Positions 1 to 12,460 of a stretch of DNA of 64,000 nt are shown here, piece after piece. Each line of letters opens with the position of its first letter. Within the stretch, counting starts at the first letter, position 1. Below the pieces are notes generated by a model that worked only from the letters and a program-made list of their open reading frames with translations, was not told where the DNA came from and searched no databases. Position numbers and translations under genes: made by a program. Source of the DNA: Neckera pumila (lineage: Eukaryota > Streptophyta > Bryopsida > Hypnales > Neckeraceae); the NCBI GenBank assembly GCA_963969595.1, contig OZ018414.1, positions 23,233,660-23,297,659 on the forward strand, read 5' to 3'.

Positions 1-1189
1 GGGAAAGCCAAGGAGAATCTAGAGTTGAAAGCTTGAGAAGCTCAGTAGTTGATTCTAGTCCAGAATGAAATTAAAATGGCTTACAATAGAAAATTGAACA
101 AAACAAGGTTAGGTCGTCAGGGTTGCTATTCTGTGAGCGTGCTAGCGTGAGCCTGTGAGCTTGTGAGCTTGTGAGCATACAATTTTTTAGAGAAAATTCT
201 ATGGTGGAACCTATGAACGAGGACATGATATCATTCAAGATTTAGGATTAAAAGACGGAAATAATCTACTCATTTTGTCAATAAATGGAAAGTATAGATG
301 TCTTCTACTATCGACATTCTTCCAAACCATCCTTGATGCTTCTAAAAACCAACGTCTATAGTTAGGAGCCTTCATTCACCATAGAAGAGACCACAACAAG
401 TTGTTTAGAAGACTAGAGATAGAAGCTACAAAGCTAATTTTTTGCAATCTCTATAGGATATTTTCAATGGCACAGTTGTTGATAGGCTCATCAGCATTGT
501 CATCTGAACCATCAACATTGTCCTCTGAAACATTTCATTTCTACCATAGAGCAGTTGTTTAGTGGCATGGGACTCAAGAAAAAAAAAACCAATCCTTACA
601 GATGTGCAAATCCTACAGATCACTTTATTCAAGCTAGAATAAAAATTTATTTTTTCTTTGTCATTGGCTTCTGAGCTGAGGACTCCCATTGGGCCAAGAG
701 GTCCTTTAAACAATCCAATATGTGATTTAAAGATAAAACCAACCTTTGCAAAAATAAAAGCAAATTGAACACAAGCTTAAGGCCAGTTTTTGATTTAATA
801 ATCTTGAGTACATGAAGAGATCCTCAACATCTAGATGAAATAGATTGCATATAGATTTTATTTTCTCTTGATCATTTGCTAGGGTGTGAGGGTACTTTTC
901 GGCAAGGAGAAAAAAATAAATAAACAAAAAAATAAAAATAAAATAAAAAATTGCATCTAAAGGTCTCCTTTTGGCACCCAGAGGAACCCTTAGAAATCTC
1001 CTTTTGGCATCAAGAGGTACCCCTCACATCCTAGCAAGTGCTCAAAGATAAACACACCACCTTTGTACAAACTCAAGTCCTACAATCATAATGGTTAAGT
1101 TAGAGTACAATTTTTTCTCATGATCATTGCCTAGTGACTGCAGAGCTAGGTGTTTCCATTGGCATTGCAAGGTCCCCTTCAAATCCTAG
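1..1189. other. Gene-free A+T-rich sequence
   Basis: I see no gene. At about 130-178 there is a short run of gtgagc-type repeats, resembling the ends of the foldbacks near 33.5 and 36.1 kb. From about 840 onward, modules containing phrases such as gatcatttgctagggtgtgag and tttggcacc recur; these are the outer, more degenerate part of the inverted repeat that follows. Confidence 0.5.
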
Positions 1190-2215
1190 TAAGTGATCAA
1201 GAAAAGACACTTGACACTTGTAGAATGGTTTCAAGCTAGCTATGCTTATGCATGGGTTGGGTTATATTTCTTGATCACTTGCTAACTTGTAAGGGGGACA
1301 TTTTGGTGCCAATAGGAGTCTCTAGCCCCGTAACCAATGATTGTAGAAAACAAATTGTATTTTAATTCAATCATGACAATCTACAAACCCTATTCCATTT
1401 TTTAAAATTTGAAAAAATAAGAAATTAACCTTGTATTTAAAATGTGCTCTAGCTATGCTTGTGCAAGGGTCGAGTATTTTTTTTTTATCACTTACTAAGG
1501 TGTGAGGGGATCCCTTGGCGCCAAAGGGAGCCTCCAACCTTCCCCCTAGTGATTAAGATTCAAGAAATAATAAATTTGTATTCTAGCTCAGTTAAAATGA
1601 TGTGTAGGTTTCGTGCTTTTGTGAAGGCTAGATTTTAGGGTTCTTGATCACTTACTAGGATGTGACGGGTTTCCCTTGGCGCCAAGGGGAGCCTTGCGTC
1701 ATAGAGGGAAAATAAACAAAAGTTTTAATTTTTATTTTTTGAGGACAATGTCCTTGGTGTCGAGGAACCCCACACACTGTAGCAAGTAATCATGAATCCT
1801 AAAACCTGGCCTTTACAAAAGTACAAATTTGACACATCATCTTAATTGAGCTATATAACAAATTTATCATGTCTTGAATCTTGATCACTGGCGAGGAGGT
1901 TGGAGGCTCCCTTTGGCATCAAGGGGTCCCCCTCACACCCTAGCAAGTGATCCAAAAAAACACTCAACCCTTGCACATGCATAGCTAGAGCACATTTTGA
2001 ATACAAGGTTAATTCCTTATTTTTACAAATTTTTAAAAATGGAATAGGGTTTGTAGAATGTCATGATTGAATTAGAATACAATTTGTTTTCCTCAATCAT
2101 TGGTTGCAAGGCTAGAGACTCCTATTGGCACCAAAAAGTCCCCCTCACAAGCTAGCAAGTGATCAAGAAATATAACCTGACCCATGCATAAGCTTAGCTG
2201 ACTCAAGACCGTTCT
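1190..2215. repeat. Imperfect inverted repeat, arms about 470 bp
   Basis: The two arms are roughly 1232-1690 and 1740-2200, with the centre near 1715. The left arm phrase atgcatgggttgggttatat reappears in reverse complement near 2165-2195. The stretch with caatcatgacaatctacaaaccc (left) mirrors gggtttgtagaatgtcatg (right). Each arm holds several modules with an aggtgtgaggg box and a palindromic cttggcgccaag box. No coding frame is convincing. It may be a foldback transposon or two inverted copies of one repeat. Confidence 0.7.
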
Positions 2216-4230
2216 TAAATATGGTATCTTTTCTCCCATTTTTTTAGATTTTTTTCTTTTCTTTTGATTGCCTTTCAATTTGAAATGCCTTTTTTTATCA
2301 AGCAAATATTTCTACAAAGAGACTGCAAGATCAAACCAAGATTAGGGTGATTTATTTTTTAAGGTCGAGAGGTAACTTGATCGCCTGTTGACAAGATCCA
2401 AAACTGCAGTACTATATGAAGTCTATTGTTATTTTTGAATCAAACCGGGGAGGAGGTAACTTGTTTTAGGGGGGCTGGAGGTGCTTGCTTAACCTACTAA
2501 AGGGATCAAAATTTGTAGCACCATGCAATATCCAAAGAAATGTCACTTTTAGGATTTTTAGAAATTTTGTTGTAGGCCTCATCACAATATTTCTCTTGCA
2601 AGGATTGAATGCTGAAGAAATGGCAAACATGCCATGATGCAGCCTATCCAAAATAGATCCTACAAATGGTTGTAGCAATTGGGTGTTTGACGTAATGATT
2701 TGTTTGCCGCCACTTGTGATGACTGCATTTGAGCCTTTATATATATAACAATTTATTGAACATTCTTCAATGGCAGAACATCAGGATCAGATCCATCTAA
2801 GGAAGAGCTGAAGTTAAGAGGCGCTAGATGCAATGGTAATTTGAAGAAGATCGTAAAGGCAATGAATTTCTTTTTTGGAGCATCTAATGTTGCAACGTGT
2901 ATTCCACACTTGCAGGATGAAGAGGTATTTGGTAGCAATAAGCTCTAACTTGACCTCCCTTTTTGTTTGGATGGTGATTCCCATTGATTGGATAAAATAA
3001 AATTTTCTTAGCCAAGAGTATTGACTTGGTCCACACGCACACCTACAAAGTTCTGTGAGGAAGCAGAGAAGGTGGCTAACTTTGAACAAGTTTTACATGT
3101 CACTACCACATTGGGGAGCAATGGTGACACTTTACAATAACATACTGCGAGATTGTCCCACATGTTGAATTTCAAATGTCAAGCCCAATAGCAAGGATCA
3201 AACATCACAAAAGGATGAAAAGACATTCTAGCTCCAATATAGCATGGTAGAAAGAAATAATATAGCAGAAATAAGGATATTATGACAAATTTTTGGTTTT
3301 GCCCAAATAATATTCACCGTTGTATTCAAGGCTCTAAATGCGCTTGGATAATTGACTAGCCTAAAGTACTAGACAGTTGCCCTATACAAATGGACATTAA
3401 TGAGGGTCTCTGATATACACATAAGTCTAAAGATCTATGAATGCCTGTGATCTGAATTGTTTGAAATAATTTGACAAAAGTTACACATATAGTTGCAAAA
3501 GTGTCAATTTCTCTTTGAACAAATATTGTAATTATTTGATGGAATGCTCTATACAACCTTCTTTCCATCAATTCATTTTTCACATCTAAATCATTTTTCA
3601 TCTTCACAATATATTTCCAATATCATAGGCAATATAAAAAATAACAACCCTAATACAAGTAGTATACATCTAAGGTAATAGGTCCATGGTAATAGGTCCA
3701 CAATAATATAGGTCCTCAAATTACAAGAAACCAAAAATATTGACATTTTCTTTTTGGTAACTATCCTTTTTCCTGATATTATTAAATTTTATATTATTTT
3801 TTTAAAATTTGGAGCTCATTGCTCACAGGCTCACAAACTAGCACCGTTGGTTAGGCCGTTGCAAGCCACACCACTAAATTTTGATTTCTTTTTAAATTTA
3901 GACTTGTCACTCTTAATAATCAAGCTCACCACAACATATACAAGCTTGAACTCTCTAACCCTCCATAGCTTCATTCTCAAAATCAAAAAACAACAAAGAA
4001 ATGAAGTGAATTGAACCAAGAAGAAAAAGAAGAAGATTAGCCAACCCGAGAAGGATTGAAAAATTAAAAATTACTTTGGTAAGCATCTAACTATTCTTTT
4101 GAGAATTGTTCTTTGGATTTTATTCTTTTTCCTATTCATTTTTTTATTCATTAGAGAATTAATCTGGTCTTTTATTTCTTTTCACTATTGAAAAATTTGA
4201 TCTTTTATCACTAAATGGCAAAGAGTATGT
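2216..4230. other. Gene-free stretch
   Basis: Several short frames of 60-90 codons occur on both strands, but none shows a recognisable domain, a splice-consistent structure or unusual codon content. A short region near 3805-3845 has reverse-complement gctcacaggctcacaaactagc words like those at 130-178. I see nothing else. Confidence 0.4.
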
Positions 4231-4255
4231 AGCGGGGGTCAAAGAATTTTTTGCC

Positions 4256-5116
4256 TTTTGACATAGGGACCCTCCGTTCTACAACATGTTGGAGCCATGT
4301 GAATAAATGCTGTCGGCACACGTTTGGTGGGACTTTGAGGGGGCATGTAGAAAATTCATTTCTCCAATCGCGAAGAGGATATTGGCCCAACCGGTGTCAT
4401 CATCTTTGTGTGAATAAAATTGGAGTAGCTACTCCTATGTTCACAACAAATCTCGGAACAAGTTAACAATGGAGAGGGCAGCGGACTTGGTGTATGTGTA
4501 TAGCAATTCCAAAGTCGTGGTCGCATCAAAAGAGAAGGATGAGAAGAAGTGGTACCGTGACAATGTGGACTCCGAGGAATCAGAGCCGGGGTCTGGTTCG
4601 AAGCCGGAGGATGATAGGCCTCATCCATTAGAAGAGGTCCTGAACTCCGACACAAAAGATTCGACTGATGAATTGTATCGTAGTCCTAACAGGACCAATG
4701 AAGAACAACGAGGCAGTGATAGAGATGCATTTGAGTTTGGATTGGAAGATGCAAATGATGGATATGATGAACGTGCACCTTCAATAGCCAGATTTGTGGA
4801 TGGATCTGGATTTCTGAATAGCGAGAAGGTTCTATCAAAAAATAAGGATGTTTACGTGGAGATAATGGAGGCTAATAGGACAACGATGTCCAATGGTGGA
4901 ATCGATGGAGTTGATGAAGTCATTCTGATTCCCGAGTCTCTGTCCACAAAAAGGGTGGAAGAGGAAGATAACGACAAACAAAATGAGGGTGGAGGAGGTG
5001 ATATGAATGTCCAACAAGAAGTCAGCAGTACAGAAGATGAACTTCTCTCGGCGTTGGCGAGAAAAAAACCTGCGGAACCCATTGCAAGAAAAGACAAACC
5101 GAATGAAGTGCATTAA
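4256..5116 (+). pseudogene. hAT-superfamily transposase C-terminus, decayed
   Basis: In one frame the translation shows the C-terminal dimerisation region of a plant hAT transposase. A WWDF motif is followed by KRILAQPVSSSLCE, then NWSSYSYVHNKSRNKL, then the typical RAADLVYVYSN motif and an acidic tail containing DNVDSEESE. Plant hAT proteins have the same order (WW, A-R-I-L, P-S-S, C-E-R-N-W-S, K-R-N-R-L, D-L-V-Y). A TAA at 4415-4417 falls inside the CERNWS-like motif and another stop lies near 4286, so it cannot make a full protein. From 4469 the frame stays open for 215 codons and becomes charged and low in complexity. No N-terminal BED zinc finger or catalytic core is seen upstream. A second relic of the same motif is at 21.7 kb. 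Confidence 0.8.
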
Positions 5117-5772
5117 AATGGTGATGGATTTCTGAAGGAACGTGGAAGCCCAATTTTTGCCGACCAAGGCAAAGGCAAGCAACAACTTAGGGAAGAAGCA
5201 CCGGACAACCATGAAGTGCTCCTCCACGTGCCCTATTTGGAAGCAGTAGTAGAACTTGGGATGGTTCGACAAACTTAAGTTTTGAAAAACGGCTTGCCCA
5301 GATTTCAAAAGAGAAGGTGCCTTCCATCAATCGAAGTCACAGCATAGTATCATCCACCGATGATGATAAAGATGAGACCTTGGCTACAATGGCACTTTGG
5401 AACGCTTCTCGCAATGCACCACCACGACTGAACAAAAAATTGTCATCCCATATGTCGCAATCTGAAAATGCAATCAAGATAACCATTCAGGGAGGGCACA
5501 CATCAAGGAAACAGGAGGTCAAAGAAGGCACCAAAGGCAATAAAAAAAGAGTTATGCAACCTTTTGCAATTTCTCCAACTAAAAAGCTCAATGTGAGTAG
5601 AACTCCCCTTGATACACGACGGCCTGTTTCACAGACAAAAATGAAACCGGTCCCATGTCCTAAAGAAGAAGAGAGGAAAGCCATATTGAATGTAAAAATT
5701 GAAAAAAAGAAGGGCCGAAGAAAGAAGTCACGCACTTCGAAAGAAGTACAAGAGGGAGGATGGAACCTTTGA
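5117..5772 (+). pseudogene. Charged low-complexity frames after the hAT relic
   Basis: The hAT frame continues after its stop at 5114-5116 to another stop near 5276. A different frame is then open from about 5290 to 5772, encoding a Lys/Arg/Ser-rich stretch of about 150 residues with many KK and RK pairs. It may be the frameshifted remainder of the same transposase-derived transcript or an old 3' region. I recognise no domain. Confidence 0.3.
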
Positions 5773-7500
5773 TGCTCTTCATTAGATGACATGGAAGACA
5801 AATCCAACAAAGAAGACAACAAATGGACAAAAGGATGTGAGAGTAGCGGGGCAAAGGTGAAAGGAAATGATGATTGCTGTCCTTAAATAGGAGTTGAAGG
5901 AACGCAGACTTAGAGATTTATATGCGTATATTACATGTACAAATAGCATGCAATGGAAAAAGATTGTTTTATTGTTTATTATAGCACTACCATGCTTTTT
6001 TATGTAATGAAAAAATTTACAATTTTCTTTGGTGTGCAAAACCATATGAAAATTTCATTTCATTTTGACATCCATTTTATTTGGGGGAAACAATTTGTTT
6101 TTTTATATATAGATATGTGTGTGTGTGTGTGTGTGTGTTTGTTTTACACCCTAATTTTTTGGGTACGCATCTTAGGTTTAGGAATTTTGTTTCTTCTTTT
6201 TCAAATCCATGTTTTGATAATAAGAATTGGAGTTAGACATTTGGTTGGTTTGAAAATTTAAATTTCTTTTCACATCTTGTATATTTTTACTTTGACATTT
6301 GCATTTATTAAAAAATTTTCACTCTCAATTTTTTGGGTAGTACATCTACGTTTAGGTGAATTTATCTGGGTTTTTTATGTCCTATGTTATTAGGGTTTGA
6401 CCTTTGGAATCTTCCGAAAGTTCTTCATATTTTCTCACACCCAATTTTTTTTGGTATTGTGAAAATTGGTTAATGACCATTTTTCCTTTTTTTCTACTTT
6501 CTATGCTTTGGGATAGGTGTTTTTGGTTTACGTCTTGAGGACTTTAGGCAAAATTTTTATTTCTCTTTCCACATTCTTTTTTTTTCCTAAGACCCCAAAT
6601 TAGACACCACCTTTTGGTTTGGAATTTTTCATTCTTTTTCACATCATGTACATTTTGGTTTGACACTTGGATTGGTGCTGATGTATTCATTATTTTTCAC
6701 ATTCTATTTTTTGGTATAGCACTCTTTAGTTCAATTTTTTTTTTCTTAAAACATCATTTTTGTTGATGGGGCTATACACTTGGGTTACGGATAAAGTTTT
6801 GATTTCTTTCACACCCTATATTTTGGAATAAAACACTTTGGTTAATATAAATTTTCTAATTTCCATATTTATTAACACCCCATTTTTTGGGCTACGTCTC
6901 TTTCGTGTAAGTTTGATTTATTTTTCTTCTTGTTAAATAAACCTAGGATTTGAGTGTTAGACACCTAGATTGGTTAGAAATTTTTCATTTTTATTCACAT
7001 CCTATATATTTAGATTTGACACTTGGGTTGGTGTAGAAGTTTTGATTACTTTTCACACTCAATTTCATTTGGGGAAGAGTGCATCATTGAATTCCAAATT
7101 TTTCATTCTTTTTCACATCCCAAGGTTTTGAAGATTGCCACTTGGGTTGGTTTGAATATTATTATGTTTTTTTGCACCCTAATTTTTTGGATAGGTGTCT
7201 TTTGGTTTAGGTGATATTTTTATTTCTACTTCTACATCCTTATTTTCTTAATAGACCGGTTAGACACTTGGTTTGGTTTGAAATTTTCATTCTTTTTCAC
7301 ATCCTATATGTTTTGGTTTGACCCTTCGGTTGGTGCAATATTTTTGATACTTTGATTGGTGTGAAGGTTTTGATTTTTTTTACACCTAATTTTTTTAGTT
7401 AAAATGGTTCATTTCAAATTTAGAAAAAAATTATCTAACCATAATTAAACACAGTCATATCCATAAACAAGATAAATGCAGATTATATTTAAAATTGGAA
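5773..7500. repeat. Degenerate tandem-like repeats, T-rich
   Basis: From about 6150 to 7400 a phrase of the type ttcacatcctatattttggtttgacacttgggttgg recurs irregularly every 60-110 bp with heavy divergence. A (GT)n run occupies about 6115-6138. There is no credible coding sequence. Confidence 0.55.
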
Positions 7501-7589
7501 TCATATGAAAAATTTATAAATCCCCTTAGTATAGACCCTCACCAAAATCTTGAAATTTTGCGCTATTAATCTCCATATAAATCACCCGT

Positions 7590-7960
7590 CCGGCCCGCAG
7601 TCCGCTAGGACATGGGCCGTCCGCCAAAAATACGACTATTTGCCCTCCTGTCTGCCGAACTTCCGATCGTCCTCCCTCCCGTCCGCTGAAGTTCCGACTG
7701 TTTGCTCTCCCGTCCGCCGAAGTTTTGACTGTTTGCTCTCCCGTCCGCCGAAGTTCCGACTGACTGACCTCCCGTCCGCCAAAATTCTGATTGTCCGCCC
7801 TCCCATTTGCCAAAATTCTAACTGTCGGCCCTCGGTCCGCCAAAATTCTGACCGTTCGTCCACCCGTCCGCCAAATTTCTAATTATCGGCCCTCTGTTCA
7901 CCAAAATTCCGACCGACTGCATTCCCATCTGCCCTTCCCTCAGCCAAAAGTCCGACCGTC
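7590..7960. repeat. G+C-rich minisatellite, about 31-bp unit
   Basis: Ten or so consecutive units of the form cccgtccgccgaagttccgac plus tgtttgctct follow one another with a period near 31 bp. The first units are nearly identical and the later ones diverge, with ccgaag becoming ccaaaa. The block is far richer in G+C than its surroundings. The open frames across it on both strands follow from the repeat, because a 31-bp period shifts frame at every unit. Confidence 0.85.
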
Positions 7961-9482
7961 CGCCATTTTACTCGGACGCCCGCTGCATCCACTGCATTTG
8001 GACGTCCGCACCTCTGAATGTCCAGTTTTGGGACGTAATTTGCCTCGGGACGCAACGTCTCGTCAACCCTGCAACAGATATATGAAATGGAATTTCCGCA
8101 ATTGAAAAAGCAAACAAAAAAATATACACTCAAACAACGAAGTAACTGATCATCTCTTACACTCGTAAATGGAATTTTCCTTACACTCTCTTTCACTGTA
8201 AATGGATTTCTCTGCCTGTAGCTTTACACTCTGCTGTAAATTGAATTTTCTTTGTATAGTAGCTTTACAATGGAGGCTTCTTAATCACGCTTATCTCCAA
8301 ATCCAGGATAATATAATATGTGGACCACCATTCCATAAAGAGTTTAAGGTCCTCAAAGGTGATATGGTCAGCTATCTCCTGTGCTTTTTATTTTTGCTTA
8401 TTTAATTTCCTGTTCTTGTTGCGCTTCAATTCTGCTTGCCAATTGGCTTCAAGCCGCTAGAAGAAAAAGTTGCCACAACCAATTTAAGAGACTTGTGAGA
8501 AGATAATATGTACTTGTTTCCTGTTGAATAAAAGAAAGAAGACTCACCCATTAGGTAATCGGACCCACTGGTCGCAAAAGCGCTCCAACGTGATCCATAG
8601 GCTCCCTCTGCTGATGGAGGCCGTGCTCGAGAATGAAGTCTGGATGGTCACATCCAGCTTCCACGACCTGCACGTATGAGTTTCTTATAGTGACATCTTC
8701 TAAATAGATAGTTCAAAAAACTGAACCCATCATATTCTTGCTTCCAGTTAATGAAGTGCTTATAATATGGCCTAAACATAAGACTATTTTTGTTGCAGAT
8801 CAATGCCAAGGCGTAATTAGTTGCTAATTGAAATCTTACATGTTGTTATTATTATCACCAGTATAGACCTTCACTACTATTGGATTTGAAATAACGCCTA
8901 GCCAATTGTGAAATTTTTGGAGATCGTTGACCTTGACCTTCCGGTTTGCAGAACGAGTTAAGATGCAAAATAGATCCGGCAATCTAATGGTAACATCATG
9001 AAACAAGCAACGTCCAAATCTATATAGCACGGATCATTGACATGCGGATGGACATTTGGGTCACTACGTGGTTCATGAAATGTTGAAAAATTGGATAAGT
9101 GGAGTAACACCATCCTTGGGCACCGTGGTTGTAGAAAACAGACAAAATAGATTTAAAATTTAATCCGGAGCAAGTTTTATTAGTAAAGAAGGCTTTGTTC
9201 GAGAAGGTTTCTTTGGACGAGGAGGTTCTGTTAGAGAAGGCTTCTTTGGAAGAGACTTTATTCATGAATGCTTTAAAAGAGGTGGCTCATTCTTTTCAGC
9301 ATCTAGCATAATTTAAGAAAGCATGAGATAGAATTGCATGTCTGCAAAAGCAATGATAAGTGGAGCAGTGGGTGAAGAAAATATGTTTAAGCTTTTCTAG
9401 TGAGATCTTCTATCATTTTGTTGTATAAATCATTCGATGTCATACACAATGACATATCTCTCAATATATTGTGATATCACTC
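7961..9482. other. Gene-free stretch with a CACTA-like terminus
   Basis: Short frames only. At about 8679-8693 the sequence gtttcttatagtg matches, in reverse complement, the CACTATAAGAAAC terminus of the elements at 53.8-55.6 and 58.2 kb. It may be a solitary right end; I could not find a partner end. Confidence 0.35.
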
Positions 9483-9661
9483 CAAGAGAAGGGAGTGTTT
9501 TAAGTAATGTCCTAGACATCAAGTCTTTTAAGTAATATCTTTTAAGTAAGTTCTCAAGTAAAACTTTACGAAAAAGATTGTCTTTTTAGTAAAATTTTAC
9601 TTAAAAATTTACTTAAAAGACGTGATGTCTAGGATACTACTTAAAATATCCCTTTCTCTTG
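9483..9661. repeat. Foldback MITE-like inverted repeat, 179 bp
   Basis: The left end CAAGAGAAGGGAGTGTTTTA and the reverse complement of the right end (CAAGAGAAAGGGATATTTTA) match, and the pairing continues inward through cctagacatca, cttttaagta and aagtaaaa. The whole segment can fold on itself. I see no clear target-site duplication. Confidence 0.7.
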
Positions 9662-12460
9662 TAATGTACAAATCATAACATGGTCATATCATCCTTTAAA
9701 TCGTAAATTCTTTTGATGATGTGGCCTAGCTATTAAGTTCAAATATTTTGAATATCTGAATTTGCAGTGAGTTTAAAGTGAAACTATAATCCATCTTTAA
9801 TTACAGCCCTCCACAATTCTGAATCTGGCCTTCCAAGCTTTGTCCGCAATAAATCGGTCACCTTCAGTCTTAGGATTGTAAGACAATTAAAAAAATTGCC
9901 TCGTTGGCAACATTGTTGCCATTTGACACCTAAAGCTATAAACCACGGAATCAAAGAGGCAATCCCCAAATTGAGTAAGATAACTTTAGATGAGTTTCAA
10001 ATTTAGTTTAATCTCAAAATTAATCTCAAATAAGTCAATCTCCTCCAGAGATATAAATCTAACAGATATTGATTTAGTATCTAGCTTTAATTGTGGCTCC
10101 AATTTTGGCTTTGGTCAAGATCTTGGTCGTAGACCATTAAAGTTAAATTTCATTGTTGTGCTCCTATGTAACCATGAAATCCCCACAGTCCACTTCCAAG
10201 TACTATCCAAGCACTTTGGTCATAAACACTATACATGCCTTCAACTGAAATCATTATTTAAAATTCCATTCTACTGAGACTCCCACAAGATTCAACATTG
10301 CAACTACCACAAGACTGAAATTCCCACAAGATCCAACACCGGAATTGCCACAAGACCGAGATTAGGACTCACAGTCTTGTAGGGAGGAGAATGATTCTCC
10401 TTCTCATAGTATATTTTGTGGAATTTGGCAGGCCCCCCCCCCCCTCTTGTATCAAAGAGGCAACCTGGACACATTTTTTGTTTAGAAGACCACCCAATTT
10501 GGGGTCTTATTATGTCCCGATTTTGACTCCTGGGATTTTTGGAACTTCCCAGACTGCACATAGGCGACTGCCAAAAAAGATTTAGGATCTAGAATTTTAA
10601 GATTACATGGATATTTCATAAGATTTGCATTTTTTATTTTGGACTTGTGAATAGACCTACTCACCTACCTACCTCCCCCCAATTTTGGGGATCTACGAAT
10701 CTAATGGTAGTGGTTAGAACCTATATGAGTTTTTAGATTATGAGATGAAGAAGGTTTGACTTTACGACTAATTTTTGCATACACGGTTCAAATTGAGTGG
10801 TTTAGGGTTCACAGGTTTAGGGTTTACAGTTTTAGGGTTACAAGGGTGTCCCCTTATGAAAGCACTATCTCAAATGATGTTAGAATTTGACCTATCCCCC
10901 CATTAGTGTACATTGCAAATTCAACAGTGCAAAATTCACTTATCAAATAGCACCATTTGTGAGTAATAACAACTTTGATTTTATGATGTTTTGATTTATA
11001 TGGTTATTTTAGAGGTTTGAGACTTTTGTTTGTGAGGTTTTGAGTAGATTTATCTCTTCCATTTTGGGATCAATAAATCTAATTGTGGTGATTAGAACCC
11101 CTAAAGGTTTTTAGATTATGAAATATAAAGGCTTTGATTTTAGGGTTGATTTTTGTATACAAGGTTCAAATTGAGCTTTTGAAGAATCTATTGTAAGTGA
11201 TTTTTTGTGTTTGTTTTCATGATGTAGGTTTGAAATTTTGCAAGTTCTTAGGTGATTATGGTTTGCTATATTTGACTAAGATATTGATGCTAGAGGTTAT
11301 GGAACACACCTCAAATCTACGCTTAGATCCTGAACCACAACATCCCATCGTCTTGGCAAACTTTTTAGACAAACAATATGTTCAACAGAAATGTTGTGTA
11401 TCGTATGCAACAGTGCATCTATAACTGCATCAATTGCAACTCAATCTCAAATTTTGCCCAAAGTTTTGATAGTTCGTATTGTGATTGTCCCTCAGCAATA
11501 GCAGTTTTGTAGAACTGTGCATCCACATTGATCAATTTTTCATATATTACTTCATCTTCCTCTTGTATGGTCACAATCTTTTCGTCTATTTATTCAAGAT
11601 ATTCTTCTTCAGCCGAAAGTTCTTCTTCAGCCGAAAGTTCTTCTTCAAAGATTATCGCCACATCTAAAAGAACGTGTAAGTTGTTGTCGCAATCTTCATT
11701 GGCTTGCACATTTCTTGTCAACGACGTGTTTGTGTCAGTTGCTTACATTATTTTGGCTAGCAACTCGTGTTTTTGCTCGAACTAATCGGAGGCTTATTTT
11801 ATTTTTTTTCTCTCTCTCAACAGCTGGCAAGAATGACCAAACTCTTGCGCCACATTAAGTCCATTCCTATATAACCAAGATCGTGGCTTCTTTCATGTAA
11901 TACTGCAAGTTGCTGGACAAGCTCTTCATTATTTCAAATGCTTCTTTATCGTGTACAAATGCCTGCTTGTGCTCTGCCTCGACTTCGCAGTGCTCGACAA
12001 AGTGCATACTAATAGCTGAGGCATTAGATTCATCGTTTAAACTGAAATATTCAATTGGTTCAAGGTTTGGGCCATAAAATACTGCGCCATCTAAGTCCAT
12101 CATGGTTGTTGACGGATGAGCCTTCACCACTATTGCCTTCATATCCTCACAGACTACCTTAATCTTCTTGAAAGTCAATTATTCTAAAGTTGAGGCTATC
12201 GCATGCATAAGTAAATTCTCATGTTCTGAAAAGGATTTGAAGGGCAAAATCATTGAGTGCAATATAGAGGCGACAGCATTAAAAAGAGGTATAAGAACTT
12301 GGATTTACAACGGTTTTATATTCAAAAAGTCAATAGGTCGCACCTGCGTTCTTTCAAATTTCAATAAACGTTTTATAAAAATACTAAGAAAATTGAACAA
12401 AGATGTAACAGTAGCTTCTCGGGCACATAATTTTTTCAGCAAGAATTGGAGCTCCTGAGA
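9662..12460. other. Gene-poor stretch with telomere-like motif and unrecognised frames
   Basis: At about 10795-10840 three to four ttagggtt units form a short interstitial telomere-like tract. An 18-bp unit (tcttcttcagccgaaagt) is repeated near 11605-11650. A minus-strand frame at 11867-12178 and a plus-strand frame at 12168-12458 are each about 100 codons long and match nothing I recognise. They may be remains of a retroelement, but no hallmark motif is visible. Confidence 0.35.

Noticed and set aside
4835..5308. 157-codon frame antisense to the hAT relic
   Set aside because: It is the shadow of the acidic plus-strand frame; hydrophobic composition results from complementing GAA/GAT-rich codons.
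7526..7882. Overlapping 75-110-codon frames on both strands over the minisatellite
   Set aside because: They arise from the 31-bp repeat, which shifts frame each unit; both strands are open equally and no protein family is matched.
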